Assembly: GCF_004000435.1 (NCBI RefSeq)
Contig: NZ_RBVZ01000002.1
Span: 310,001 to 374,000 of the forward strand
Direction: 5' to 3'
DNA length: 64,000 bases
Origin: Alexandriicola marinus
GTDB taxonomy: Bacteria > Pseudomonadota > Alphaproteobacteria > Rhodobacterales > Rhodobacteraceae
The position numbers and the translations under genes were made by a program. The notes beneath the pieces are model-generated. The model was given only the letters and a program-made list of their open reading frames with translations, was not told the origin of the DNA and searched no databases. The stretch's first letter is position 1. Each line of letters starts with the position of its first letter. This document shows positions 1-6,996 of the stretch, one piece after another.

Positions 1-2
1 AA

Positions 3-650
3 GGCGACGAGATCCTGATCTTTGGTGCGATCCAGCGTGAAACGCCGATCGATGCGGAAAGACCGCTTTCGGTCGTCATAACGGTCGAGGGCCCGTCGTC
101 GCCTATCGTTGTGCGCCGCAAGGAACGGCGGTTCGGCATCTGGGTGAATACCGATGCGGTCGAGGTCGATGCGGCCCCGAGTTTCTATGCGGTGACGACA
201 TCGGGCCCGCTGGACGAGGTCCTCACCAATACCGAGAACCTCCGCCACAACATCACGATCGATCGTGCCGTCCGGTCGCGTGGCGCACCGATGAACATCA
301 CCGATTCAGAGGCCTTCAGCGAGGCGCTGATCCGGATCCGCGAAAGATCGGGGCTCTACAAGCTGATCGAGAATGGCGTCGACCTTGAGGAGCAGACGCT
401 TTTTCACACCAATGTATCGCTGCCGGCCAACTTGACCGAGGGTCACTACGAGGCCCGCATCTTTCTGACCCGCGAAGGCGAAGTCGTCGATGTCTACAGG
501 ACACCGATCGAAGTGCGCCGTGTCGGGATCGGCCAATGGCTGTTCGCATTGTCGCGCAGCCAGCCGCTCCTCTACGGGCTCATGTCGCTGGCCATCGCGA
601 TCGCCGCAGGCTGGAGCGCGTCGAAGGTGTTTTCAGCGCTCAAGCGCTGA
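3..650 (+). CDS. TIGR02186 family membrane-anchored protein (5' partial)
   Basis: The gene enters from the left edge: the frame is open from base 3, and the GTG at 111 lies inside the conserved domain, so the true start is outside the window. The visible 215 residues include the sequence RRKERRFGIWVNTDAVEVD and the phrase SFYAVTTSGPLDEVL, which I recognise from the TIGR02186 family of alphaproteobacterial conserved proteins. The C-terminus is one hydrophobic segment (LLYGLMSLAIAIAAGW) followed by a short basic tail, so the bulk is probably periplasmic with a C-terminal anchor. In related genomes this family is often found next to TauE/SafE-type exporters, but that neighbour is not visible here. 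Molecular function is unknown. Confidence 0.75.
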   Translation, partial: GDEILIFGAIQRETPIDAERPLSVVITVEGPSSPIVVRRKERRFGIWVNTDAVEVDAAPSFYAVTTSGPLDEVLTNTENLRHNITIDRAVRSRGAPMNITDSEAFSEALIRIRERSGLYKLIENGVDLEEQTLFHTNVSLPANLTEGHYEARIFLTREGEVVDVYRTPIEVRRVGIGQWLFALSRSQPLLYGLMSLAIAIAAGWSASKVFSALKR

Positions 651-763
651 GATGCCCTGCCCCCCCAGATCCGGTGGGAAGAATTGCGCGAAGAGATCCT
701 TTACACCCAAGATGCTACCATAGGTTGTTAATACTTCATTAACTTTCGAAGCAGAGAGTGAAC

Positions 764-979
764 ATGGGACATAGATGGATGATCGACGTACTCGACGACC
801 TGCGAACCTACGCGGTCAAGAACGACCTGCACCGCCTTGCGGAGCATATCGGACAGACCGTGCAGGTCGCACTCGAAGAGGCGGGACCGGTGAAGGAGGG
901 AGCCCCCGTCGGGCTATATGTGAATGGCGCTGGACCTCGAAGGCTACCTGATCGACGTGGAACGCGCCCGGGGGCTTGA
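764..979 (+). CDS. Possible small ORF upstream of and overlapping luxR
   Basis: An ORF of 71 codons starts at ATG 764 (alternative ATG 779, giving MIDVLDDLRTYAVKNDLHRL) and ends at TGA 977-979, inside luxR. The first 40 or so residues look like a real amphipathic helical protein. The last 18 residues are read from luxR DNA in another frame and are Arg/Pro/Gly-rich, so the native product may end earlier, or a base change may have extended the frame. An AAGGAGGG-like stretch near 893-900 lies about 24 nt before luxR, too far for normal initiation, so luxR might be translated by coupling to this ORF. No function is assigned. Confidence 0.4.
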   Translation: MGHRWMIDVLDDLRTYAVKNDLHRLAEHIGQTVQVALEEAGPVKEGAPVGLYVNGAGPRRLPDRRGTRPGA

Positions 980-1691
980 GGATATCCAGACGCTGATCCT
1001 CCACCTTCGGGATCAGTATGGCGTCGATCACATCGTCTATCACTGGGTGTCGTCCGACGGTGAGCAGTATGGCTGCGGCACATACAGCCCCGAATGGGCC
1101 CAACGCTATGTCGACAAGGACTATCTTCGTGTCGATCCGGTCGTGATCGGCTGCTTTCAGCGGTTCCACCCGGTCGATTGGCGCAAGTTGGACTGGTCAT
1201 CCAAGGCAGCCCGCGCCTTTCAGGCAGAGGCCCGGGACTACGGTGTCGGGCGACAGGGCTTTTCGATCCCCGTCCGCGGGCCGAACGGCCAGTTCGCGCT
1301 TCTCACGGTGTCGCATGATTGCGACGACGAGGCATGGGATGCCTTCACGCTCGCCCATCAGCGGGAACTCATCCTGATCGCGCATTACTTCAATCTCAAG
1401 GCGCTGGAACTGGAACACGCCCGCGCGCCGGAACCCATCAAATCCCTGTCTCCCCGAGAGGTGGATACGCTGACATTCCTCGCGATGGGATACAGCCGCG
1501 GTCAGGTGGCCGACATGCTGTCAATCTCGGAACATACGCTGCGCGCCTATATCGAAAGCGCCCGGTTCAAGCTGAACGCCGCCAACACGACACATGCGAT
1601 CACCCGGGCCATAACCGAAGGTCTGATCGTCGTGGGCGGCACGTCGAGGGCCGCCGACGGCGGTTGGCCCGGGCGCCGCACCCCAAGCTGA
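924..1691 (+). CDS. luxR: LuxR-family acyl-homoserine-lactone-responsive regulator
   Basis: A 255-residue quorum-sensing regulator. Residues 1-165 form the autoinducer-binding domain: Y54, W58, Y62, D71-P72, W86 and G112 fall where LuxR/TraR proteins keep ligand-contact and core residues. Residues 174-235 form the GerE-type helix-turn-helix (SLSPREVDTLTFLAMGYSRGQVADML, then ISEHTLRAYIESARFKL). An in-frame TGA at 921-923 directly precedes the ATG at 924, so no earlier start is possible. It is followed after about 100 nt by luxI on the same strand, and it presumably controls luxI and further targets. No credible lux box was identified in the luxR-luxI gap. Assignment is secure; ligand and targets are not known from sequence. 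Confidence 0.9.
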   Translation: MALDLEGYLIDVERARGLEDIQTLILHLRDQYGVDHIVYHWVSSDGEQYGCGTYSPEWAQRYVDKDYLRVDPVVIGCFQRFHPVDWRKLDWSSKAARAFQAEARDYGVGRQGFSIPVRGPNGQFALLTVSHDCDDEAWDAFTLAHQRELILIAHYFNLKALELEHARAPEPIKSLSPREVDTLTFLAMGYSRGQVADMLSISEHTLRAYIESARFKLNAANTTHAITRAITEGLIVVGGTSRAADGGWPGRRTPS

Positions 1692-1793
1692 ATCCCGCCT
1701 TCCCCGACGCGCAACACGCTGTGCATTCGCAGGCTGTTAACCTAGCCGAACCTACCGTTCCCCTGCTTAACGCGTCGAACAGGGAGCGATATC

Positions 1794-2429
1794 TTGCTGC
1801 GCTATGTCTATGGGTCGGACCTGTCTGACCACCCCCGGCTTACCGACACTATGTTCCGCGATCGGGCGACCCAGTTCCGCGACCGGCTGGGCTGGGAGGT
1901 GACGGTTGATCCGAATGGCTGGGAACAGGACGAATATGACGGCCTCGACCCCCTCTATGTGATCTGGGAGACGCCATCCGGCCGACACGGCGGGTCGATG
2001 CGCTTTCTGCCGACGACCGGCCAGACGATGATCAACGATCATTTCCTCGGCCTGACCGACGGCGCCGCGATCCAGAGCCCGTTCATCTGGGAATGCACGC
2101 GGTTCTGTCTTGCCCCCGAGGCGGGCGGCCGGATCGCGGGCGCCCTGATGGCCGGCGGGGGGGAGCTGATGCGCGCCTTCGACGTGACCCATTTCGTTGG
2201 TGTCTTCGATCAGAGGATGAAACGGATCTACCGCATGATCGGCTCTGCGCCCGACATTCTGGGCGAGGCCGGTTCAGGGCGCGACAGGATTGCCGTCGGC
2301 CTGTGGGAATACGATGCCGCCGACCGGCTGCGGGTGCTGGACCGTGCCGGTCTCACACCCGAGCAATCCGAACGCTGGTTCGAGCAGAGCTTTGGCCGAA
2401 AGGTCAGGGAAATGGCCCTGACAGGCTAG
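1794..2429 (+). CDS. luxI: Acyl-homoserine-lactone synthase
   Basis: A 211-residue LuxI-type synthase that would make an N-acyl-homoserine lactone from S-adenosylmethionine and an acyl-ACP. The invariant residues of the family are visible: R24, F28, W34, D46, R70 (GGSMRF), E100 and R103 (WECTRF). The start is TTG at 1794, giving MLRYVYGSDL, the usual N-terminus in this group; AGGGAG at 1781-1786 is a well-placed ribosome-binding site, and the nearby ATG at 1804 is out of frame. The product forms a cognate pair with the upstream LuxR. Acyl-chain length cannot be read from sequence. Confidence 0.92.
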   Translation: MLRYVYGSDLSDHPRLTDTMFRDRATQFRDRLGWEVTVDPNGWEQDEYDGLDPLYVIWETPSGRHGGSMRFLPTTGQTMINDHFLGLTDGAAIQSPFIWECTRFCLAPEAGGRIAGALMAGGGELMRAFDVTHFVGVFDQRMKRIYRMIGSAPDILGEAGSGRDRIAVGLWEYDAADRLRVLDRAGLTPEQSERWFEQSFGRKVREMALTG

Positions 2430-2471
2430 CACCGCTGGCCTTGGACCGTGGGGGCGGCTAGGGTCGCGCCC

Positions 2472-4001
2472 ATGAATATCGCGCTGTCTCCCACCCTGTC
2501 CGACGACCAGGCCGAAGCCTGGGATATGGCGACCTCGGCGCTGCGCGAGGCGGGCATCGATCTGGATGACAGCCTTCTCAGTTCACCCCGGACCGGCAAG
2601 CAAAGCACCATGGCCATCATCGGCAAGGCCGGGTCGGGCAAGACCATGCTTCTGGCGTCTTTGACCAAGGCCCTGAGCGAGGCAGGCGTCGATATCGTCT
2701 CGGGCGACTGGGAGGGACGGCGCAAGAAGGATCGCCGCACGCTGGCTGTTCTGGCGCCCACGAACAAGGCGGCTTCCGTCCTGCGGGGCCACGGCGTTCC
2801 GGCCACGACGATCCACCGCATCCTTTATACGCCGGTCTATGACCCGGAATACGAAAAGATCGCCGAATGGCTGGCAGGTCAGGGCGACCGGCCCGAGATC
2901 GAGGGCCTGACCGACACCGCGCTCGACCGGGCCTGGGCCTCGTACCAGATCAACACCTCGGTGCCGGCAGCTCTGGCCGCGGCGGGACTTCGGGGATCGG
3001 ATTTCATCACCGGATGGAAACGGCGCGAAGAGCCTTTGGACGTGGGCTTCATCGATGAAAGCTCGATGCTGGATGCGCGCCAGTTCGAGGATCTTCAAGA
3101 GATTTTCCCGACCCTGATCCTGTTTGGCGATCCGGCCCAGCTGCCACCCGTTCAATCCGAAGGCGGCATGGTCTTTGAAACGCTGCCCGACAGCCGAAAG
3201 ATCGAGTTGCATCGCGTGCATCGACAGGCGGCTGACAACCCGATCCTCGATCTGGCGCATGCGCTGGCCGATCCCGCGCTCGATTTCGCCGGGTTCGAGG
3301 ATATGGTCCGCGATATCGCGACCCGGGATGAGCGGGTGCAGGTCGCCCAGCGGGTCGAGGCCGACCTGATGGCCCGGTCCCCGGTTCTGGTCTGGCGCAA
3401 CGCCACGCGGATCCGCCTGATCCATGCCTTTCGCGCGGCCTATGACGCGCCGTCGGACGAATTGCTGCCGGGCGAGCCCCTGATCTGCGACGGGATCGAA
3501 TTGCCCCTGAAACACCGCAAGAAGCGGCTCGACCTCGAGGCGCGGGGCCTGATCAAGGGGGCGCAAGCGATCTATCTGGGGCCCGGGCGCAAGCCTGGAT
3601 TCTCGAGGCTTCATGTCTTTGGCGCCGAAGACCCGCAGATATCGGCAGCCTCGATCGTCAAGATCGAACAGGAAGCCGACGAAGAACCCTTCATTCCATT
3701 CGCCGCGCGGATGGGGGCCACGTTCCTGCACGGCGCGGCGGTCACGATCCACAAGGCGCAGGGCTCTCAATGGGGTGTGGTGCAGGTCTTTGCGCCCGAC
3801 ATCTATGCCGCGGCCCGGATGGGACGGGTAGAGGCCGGTCAGCCGTTGTGGAAACGGCTGACCTATGTGGCGATCACCCGCGCGGAACGGGAATTGCGCT
3901 GGGTCGTGCGATCCATGCTGGCCAAACCGAAAGAGCCGCTGACAATCGATGATCTGTCGGCGCCGGCAGCCCCCCTCACCCTTTCGGCCGAGGAGGGCTG
4001 A
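2472..4001 (+). CDS. RecD-like ATP-dependent DNA helicase (SF1B)
   Basis: A 509-residue superfamily 1 helicase/ATPase. Walker A is GKAGSGKT at residues 51-58. Further motifs are APTNKAASVLRGHG (motif Ia region), DVGFIDESSM (motif II), LFGDPAQLPPV (motif III), GAAVTIHKAQGSQW (motif V) and YVAITRAERELRWV (motif VI). This is the arrangement of short RecD2/Dda-like enzymes without the long N-terminal extension of RecBCD RecD. The ATG at 2472 is preferred over an in-frame upstream ATG at 2448 because it gives the normal compact N-terminus; neither has a strong Shine-Dalgarno. It is convergent with ccr, the two stops being only 6 nt apart. A role in DNA repair or replication is inferred from the family. 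Confidence 0.88.
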   Translation: MNIALSPTLSDDQAEAWDMATSALREAGIDLDDSLLSSPRTGKQSTMAIIGKAGSGKTMLLASLTKALSEAGVDIVSGDWEGRRKKDRRTLAVLAPTNKAASVLRGHGVPATTIHRILYTPVYDPEYEKIAEWLAGQGDRPEIEGLTDTALDRAWASYQINTSVPAALAAAGLRGSDFITGWKRREEPLDVGFIDESSMLDARQFEDLQEIFPTLILFGDPAQLPPVQSEGGMVFETLPDSRKIELHRVHRQAADNPILDLAHALADPALDFAGFEDMVRDIATRDERVQVAQRVEADLMARSPVLVWRNATRIRLIHAFRAAYDAPSDELLPGEPLICDGIELPLKHRKKRLDLEARGLIKGAQAIYLGPGRKPGFSRLHVFGAEDPQISAASIVKIEQEADEEPFIPFAARMGATFLHGAAVTIHKAQGSQWGVVQVFAPDIYAAARMGRVEAGQPLWKRLTYVAITRAERELRWVVRSMLAKPKEPLTIDDLSAPAAPLTLSAEEG

Positions 4002-4007
4002 GGGGCG

Positions 4008-5288
4008 TCAATTGCCTTCGGCGATCGCGTCTTCGAAGGTCCGCAGCCCAACCTTGGGCGACTGCACCAGAACGGCCATGTTGCCCGGCTTGTGTTCATT
4101 GCGACGCATCTTGGTATGGGCGGCGGGGATCTGCGCCCATTCGAAGACCTCCGACATGCAGGGATCAAGGCGCCGCTCAAGCATCAGCTTATTGGCGGCG
4201 CTGGCCTGCTTGAGATGCGCGAAATGGCTGCCCTGAAGGCGCTTTTGATGCATCCACATATAGCGGACGTCGAAGGTGCAGTTGAACCCGGTGGTGCCTG
4301 CGCAGATCACGACCATGCCGCCCTTCTTGCACACGAAGGTCGAGACGGGGAACGTGCTTTCGCCGGGATGTTCGAACACCATGTCGACGTTCACGCCCTT
4401 GCCGGTGATGTCCCAGATCGCCTTTCCGAAGCGGCGGGCCTCGTCGAACCATTCCTTGTATTCTGGCGTGTTGACCGTGGGCAGCTGGCCCCAGCAATTG
4501 AAATCACGCCGGTTGATGACGCCTTTCGCGCCCAGACCCATCACGAAGTCGCGTTTGTCCTCGTCCGAGATGACGCCGATCGCATTGGCACCTGCCGTAT
4601 TGATCAACTGGATCGCATAGGATCCCAGTCCGCCGGAGGCGCCCCAGACCAGAACGTTCTGACCCGGCTTGAGGTCATGGGGTTCGTGCCCGAACAGCAT
4701 CCGGTAGGCAGTGGCAAGCGTCAGCGTGTAGCAGGCGCTTTCTTCCCATGTCAGATGCTTGGGCCGCGGCATGAGCTGCTGTGCCTGAACACAGGTGAAC
4801 TGTGCGAAAGAGCCGTCCGGGGTCTCGTAGCCCCAGATCCGCTGCGAGGGCGAATACATCGGGTCGCCGCCATTGCACTCCTCGTCGTCGCCATCGTCCT
4901 GGTTGCAGTGGATCACAACCTCGTCGCCAACCTTCCAGCGCTTGACCTTGTCCCCGACGGCCCAGACGATCCCGGACGCATCCGAACCCACGATCGCATA
5001 GGGCGCCTTGTGGACATCGAAGACCGAGACGGGCTGACCCAGCGCGGCCCAGACGCCATTGTAATTGACGCCCGCGGCCATGACCATCACCAGCACTTCG
5101 TGGCTGTCAGGCTTTGGCACGTCGACCTCTTCGACCATGAAGGCCTGTTCAGGCTCACCGTGGCGTTCGCGACGGATCGTCCAGGCGTGCATCTTGGCCG
5201 GTATATGGCCCAGCGGCGGCATTTCACCGACCGCATAAAGGTCTTTGATCGCGGCGGTGGGCTGCGGGATGTCTTGATCGAGGGCCAT
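4008..5288 (-). CDS. ccr: Crotonyl-CoA carboxylase/reductase
   Basis: A 426-residue medium-chain reductase that reductively carboxylates crotonyl-CoA with NADPH and CO2 to (2S)-ethylmalonyl-CoA, the key step of the EMC pathway. The Rossmann motif VWGASGGLGSYAIQ (214-227) binds NADPH. N77 (AGVNYNGVW) and E155 (IWGYETPDGS) sit in the segments that hold CO2-binding and active-site residues in characterised Ccr enzymes. The start at 5288 (MALDQDIPQP) has GGAGA five bases upstream; longer in-frame starts only add an unconserved leader. Two candidate operators lie upstream (see 5370-5381 and 5401-5413). The acyltransferase lies upstream on the same strand. Very secure. Confidence 0.96.
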   Translation of the reverse strand: MALDQDIPQPTAAIKDLYAVGEMPPLGHIPAKMHAWTIRRERHGEPEQAFMVEEVDVPKPDSHEVLVMVMAAGVNYNGVWAALGQPVSVFDVHKAPYAIVGSDASGIVWAVGDKVKRWKVGDEVVIHCNQDDGDDEECNGGDPMYSPSQRIWGYETPDGSFAQFTCVQAQQLMPRPKHLTWEESACYTLTLATAYRMLFGHEPHDLKPGQNVLVWGASGGLGSYAIQLINTAGANAIGVISDEDKRDFVMGLGAKGVINRRDFNCWGQLPTVNTPEYKEWFDEARRFGKAIWDITGKGVNVDMVFEHPGESTFPVSTFVCKKGGMVVICAGTTGFNCTFDVRYMWMHQKRLQGSHFAHLKQASAANKLMLERRLDPCMSEVFEWAQIPAAHTKMRRNEHKPGNMAVLVQSPKVGLRTFEDAIAEGN

Positions 5289-5369
5289 GTCAGTCTCCAT
5301 TGGGTCCACCCTGTGCGGCGTGCTGCGGTGCAGAATCGGGTTCGTTGCCACGGTGATATAAATCACTTC

Positions 5370-5381
5370 GCAACTTTGCAA
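5370..5381. promoter_or_regulatory. TTTGCAA-type element upstream of ccr
   Basis: GCAACTTTGCAA lies 82-93 nt upstream of the ccr start. It resembles the TTTGCAA(A) sites described for ScfR-family acyl-CoA regulators (RamB of Corynebacterium, PccR of Rhodobacter) that control acetate and propionate assimilation genes. Only one copy is seen here, so this is a weak match. Confidence 0.3.
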
Positions 5382-5400
5382 TAGATGTGAGGCTCAAAAC

Positions 5401-5413
5401 GTAATAAAATTAC
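5401..5413. promoter_or_regulatory. GTAATAAAATTAC palindrome upstream of ccr
   Basis: A 13-bp inverted repeat (GTAAT-AAA-ATTAC) located 113-125 nt before the ccr start and overlapping the last codon region of the acyltransferase. An identical copy lies upstream of ecm at 6960-6972. Exact reuse at two genes of one pathway, in otherwise GC-rich DNA, suggests a binding site for a shared regulator. The regulator is unidentified. Confidence 0.55.
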
Positions 5414-6810
5414 TTTGCTGGCGCAGAAAGTCGCTGAGGATCGGCGGCAGGGCCGGGTTCAGGCATGTGCTGCGCGATCGAAGCCGCATAGAAATCCACG
5501 ATATCGTCGGCCCCGTCGGCAACGAAGATGGCCGCGCCGTCGCGGCGGATCAGGCCCCGATCCGACAGGATCCGAAGCGCATCATCCTTGATTTCACCAA
5601 CCTCTCGCTGAGGGAGATTGGCTTGGGTCTCTTTCAGGCGCTCCAGCAGGGCCGCGAGCTTCTCTTCGATTTCCTGGTCGGTGAGGCCCGGGTGCGCGCG
5701 CAATATGGTGCAGACAAGGGGCACAGGCAGGACAGGGACCACGCGTTTGACCTCCTGCATCAACTCGGTGCCGAGCGTTTCGAGCGAAACCGGGCCATCG
5801 GCCATCAGCGCAGACAGGGAGACAGGCCGCCCGAACCCGACCGACGCCGTGCCGAACCCCCGAAAGCGGCCGGTCAGCCGTTTGGCAAAGTGCCCGCCAA
5901 GCCCACGAAGCACCGTCCCGATCGGTGGGCGAAAACGGCGCCTTCCACTCTTGCCGGCGGCGATAAGGAACTTGTCCTCCAGCACGTGATCGTAATTCAG
6001 CGCGACGGGCACAAAGATCACGTCACGGCCGTCCGGGCTCCAGCCTTCGACGATATAGCTCAGAAGACCAAGCTTGGGCTCTGCGGTCCGGCCATCGAGG
6101 CTTAGCCCGCCTTCCGGGAAGAACGCCTGCGTCACGCCGCCTCGGACCGCCATCTGAACATATCGCGCAAGAACCCGGCGATAGAGCGCCGAACGGTTGC
6201 GGCGCCGGATGAAGTAGGCGCCCATGGCCCGGATGACGCTGGACAGCGGCCAGACACGCGCCCATTCGCCGACGGCGTAGGACAGGGCTGACGACCGACT
6301 GACCAGATAGGTCACCAGAACATAGTCCATGTTCGACCGGTGGTTCATCACGAAGATGACCGCCGCGTCCCGGTCAACCCCGTCCATGCTGGTTCGGTCG
6401 AACTGCCCTAGCCGGATGCGGTAGAGCGATTTCGACAACCACCGTGCGAGCCGTGTGCCGATGGTGAAATAGGCGGTCGCGGAAAAGGACGGCACGATCT
6501 CGCGGGCATAATCGCGCGCCTTTTCAAAGGCGACATTCTCGGGCACACCCTTTTCCCGCGCATATTCAACGATCGCTTCGGCGACAGAAGGATCATAGAT
6601 CAGGCGTTGGATCATGTCGTGCCGGCGGGCCAGCTTGAACGGCTCGAGCGGTCGGTCCAGCCGTTCGTTCAGACGGGCCACCAGCCGCTCTGCCCGCTTG
6701 CGGAAAAACCACCGGACAGAGGGAAACAGAAAGTGCGACGCGAAGGTCACCGCGGCGAAAAGAAGGATCAGGATCAGGAGCCAGAGCGGCAGGGTGACAC
6801 TGCGAAACAT
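5410..6810 (-). CDS. Glycerol-3-phosphate / lysophosphatidate acyltransferase (PlsC/PlsB superfamily)
   Basis: A 466-residue membrane-bound acyltransferase of glycerophospholipid synthesis. An N-terminal hydrophobic segment (about 8-28) is followed by an extended region, then the acyltransferase domain: NHRSNMD at 156-162 gives the catalytic H-x4-D pair (H157, D162), GAYFIRRR at 197-204 is motif II, and FPEGGLSLDGR at 231-241 is motif III. The long N- and C-terminal extensions make it larger than a typical PlsC and closer to PlsB-like proteins. It lies between ccr (same strand, downstream) and ecm (divergent). Its presence between EMC genes probably reflects conserved local order rather than a role in the pathway. 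Confidence 0.85.
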   Translation of the reverse strand: MFRSVTLPLWLLILILLFAAVTFASHFLFPSVRWFFRKRAERLVARLNERLDRPLEPFKLARRHDMIQRLIYDPSVAEAIVEYAREKGVPENVAFEKARDYAREIVPSFSATAYFTIGTRLARWLSKSLYRIRLGQFDRTSMDGVDRDAAVIFVMNHRSNMDYVLVTYLVSRSSALSYAVGEWARVWPLSSVIRAMGAYFIRRRNRSALYRRVLARYVQMAVRGGVTQAFFPEGGLSLDGRTAEPKLGLLSYIVEGWSPDGRDVIFVPVALNYDHVLEDKFLIAAGKSGRRRFRPPIGTVLRGLGGHFAKRLTGRFRGFGTASVGFGRPVSLSALMADGPVSLETLGTELMQEVKRVVPVLPVPLVCTILRAHPGLTDQEIEEKLAALLERLKETQANLPQREVGEIKDDALRILSDRGLIRRDGAAIFVADGADDIVDFYAASIAQHMPEPGPAADPQRLSAPAK

Positions 6811-6920
6811 GTCCCGACGCTTGCAGCATTCCCATCAGTGGTAAAGACCGAAGCGGCGCGGCTTGCACGGCTGTTGTGGCAAGTCGGTGTCTCATTTCCA
6901 CAACGCCGCAGCGCAGCGAA

Positions 6921-6926
6921 TTGACA
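6921..6926 (+). promoter_or_regulatory. Candidate -35 element of ecm
   Basis: TTGACA is a perfect sigma-70-type -35 hexamer, 71 nt before the ecm start in the divergent acyltransferase/ecm gap. The -10 expected 17 nt further on (TAGGGC) is poor, so the promoter may depend on an activator or be weak. The 6960-6972 palindrome would lie near or just after the transcription start. Confidence 0.35.
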
Positions 6927-6959
6927 GCGGCACAAAATTTCCCTAGGGCTTCAATCCGA

Positions 6960-6972
6960 GTAATAAAATTAC
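6960..6972. promoter_or_regulatory. GTAATAAAATTAC palindrome upstream of ecm
   Basis: Second exact copy of the 13-bp inverted repeat found upstream of ccr. Here it lies 24-36 nt before the ecm ATG, a position typical of a repressor operator or of a site in the 5' leader. Confidence 0.55.
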
Positions 6973-6996
6973 CCTCCGCTCTTTCGAGGTAGGACA

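Noticed and set aside
1748-1760. GAAC-N5-GTTC before luxI as a lux box
   Set aside because: Only four-base arms, shorter than the 18-20 bp of typical lux boxes, and no second copy near other candidates.
4092-5384. A 430-codon open frame on the plus strand opposite ccr
   Set aside because: ccr on the minus strand has full enzyme motifs and a ribosome-binding site; the opposite frame has no domain and its composition is that of an antisense shadow in GC-rich DNA.
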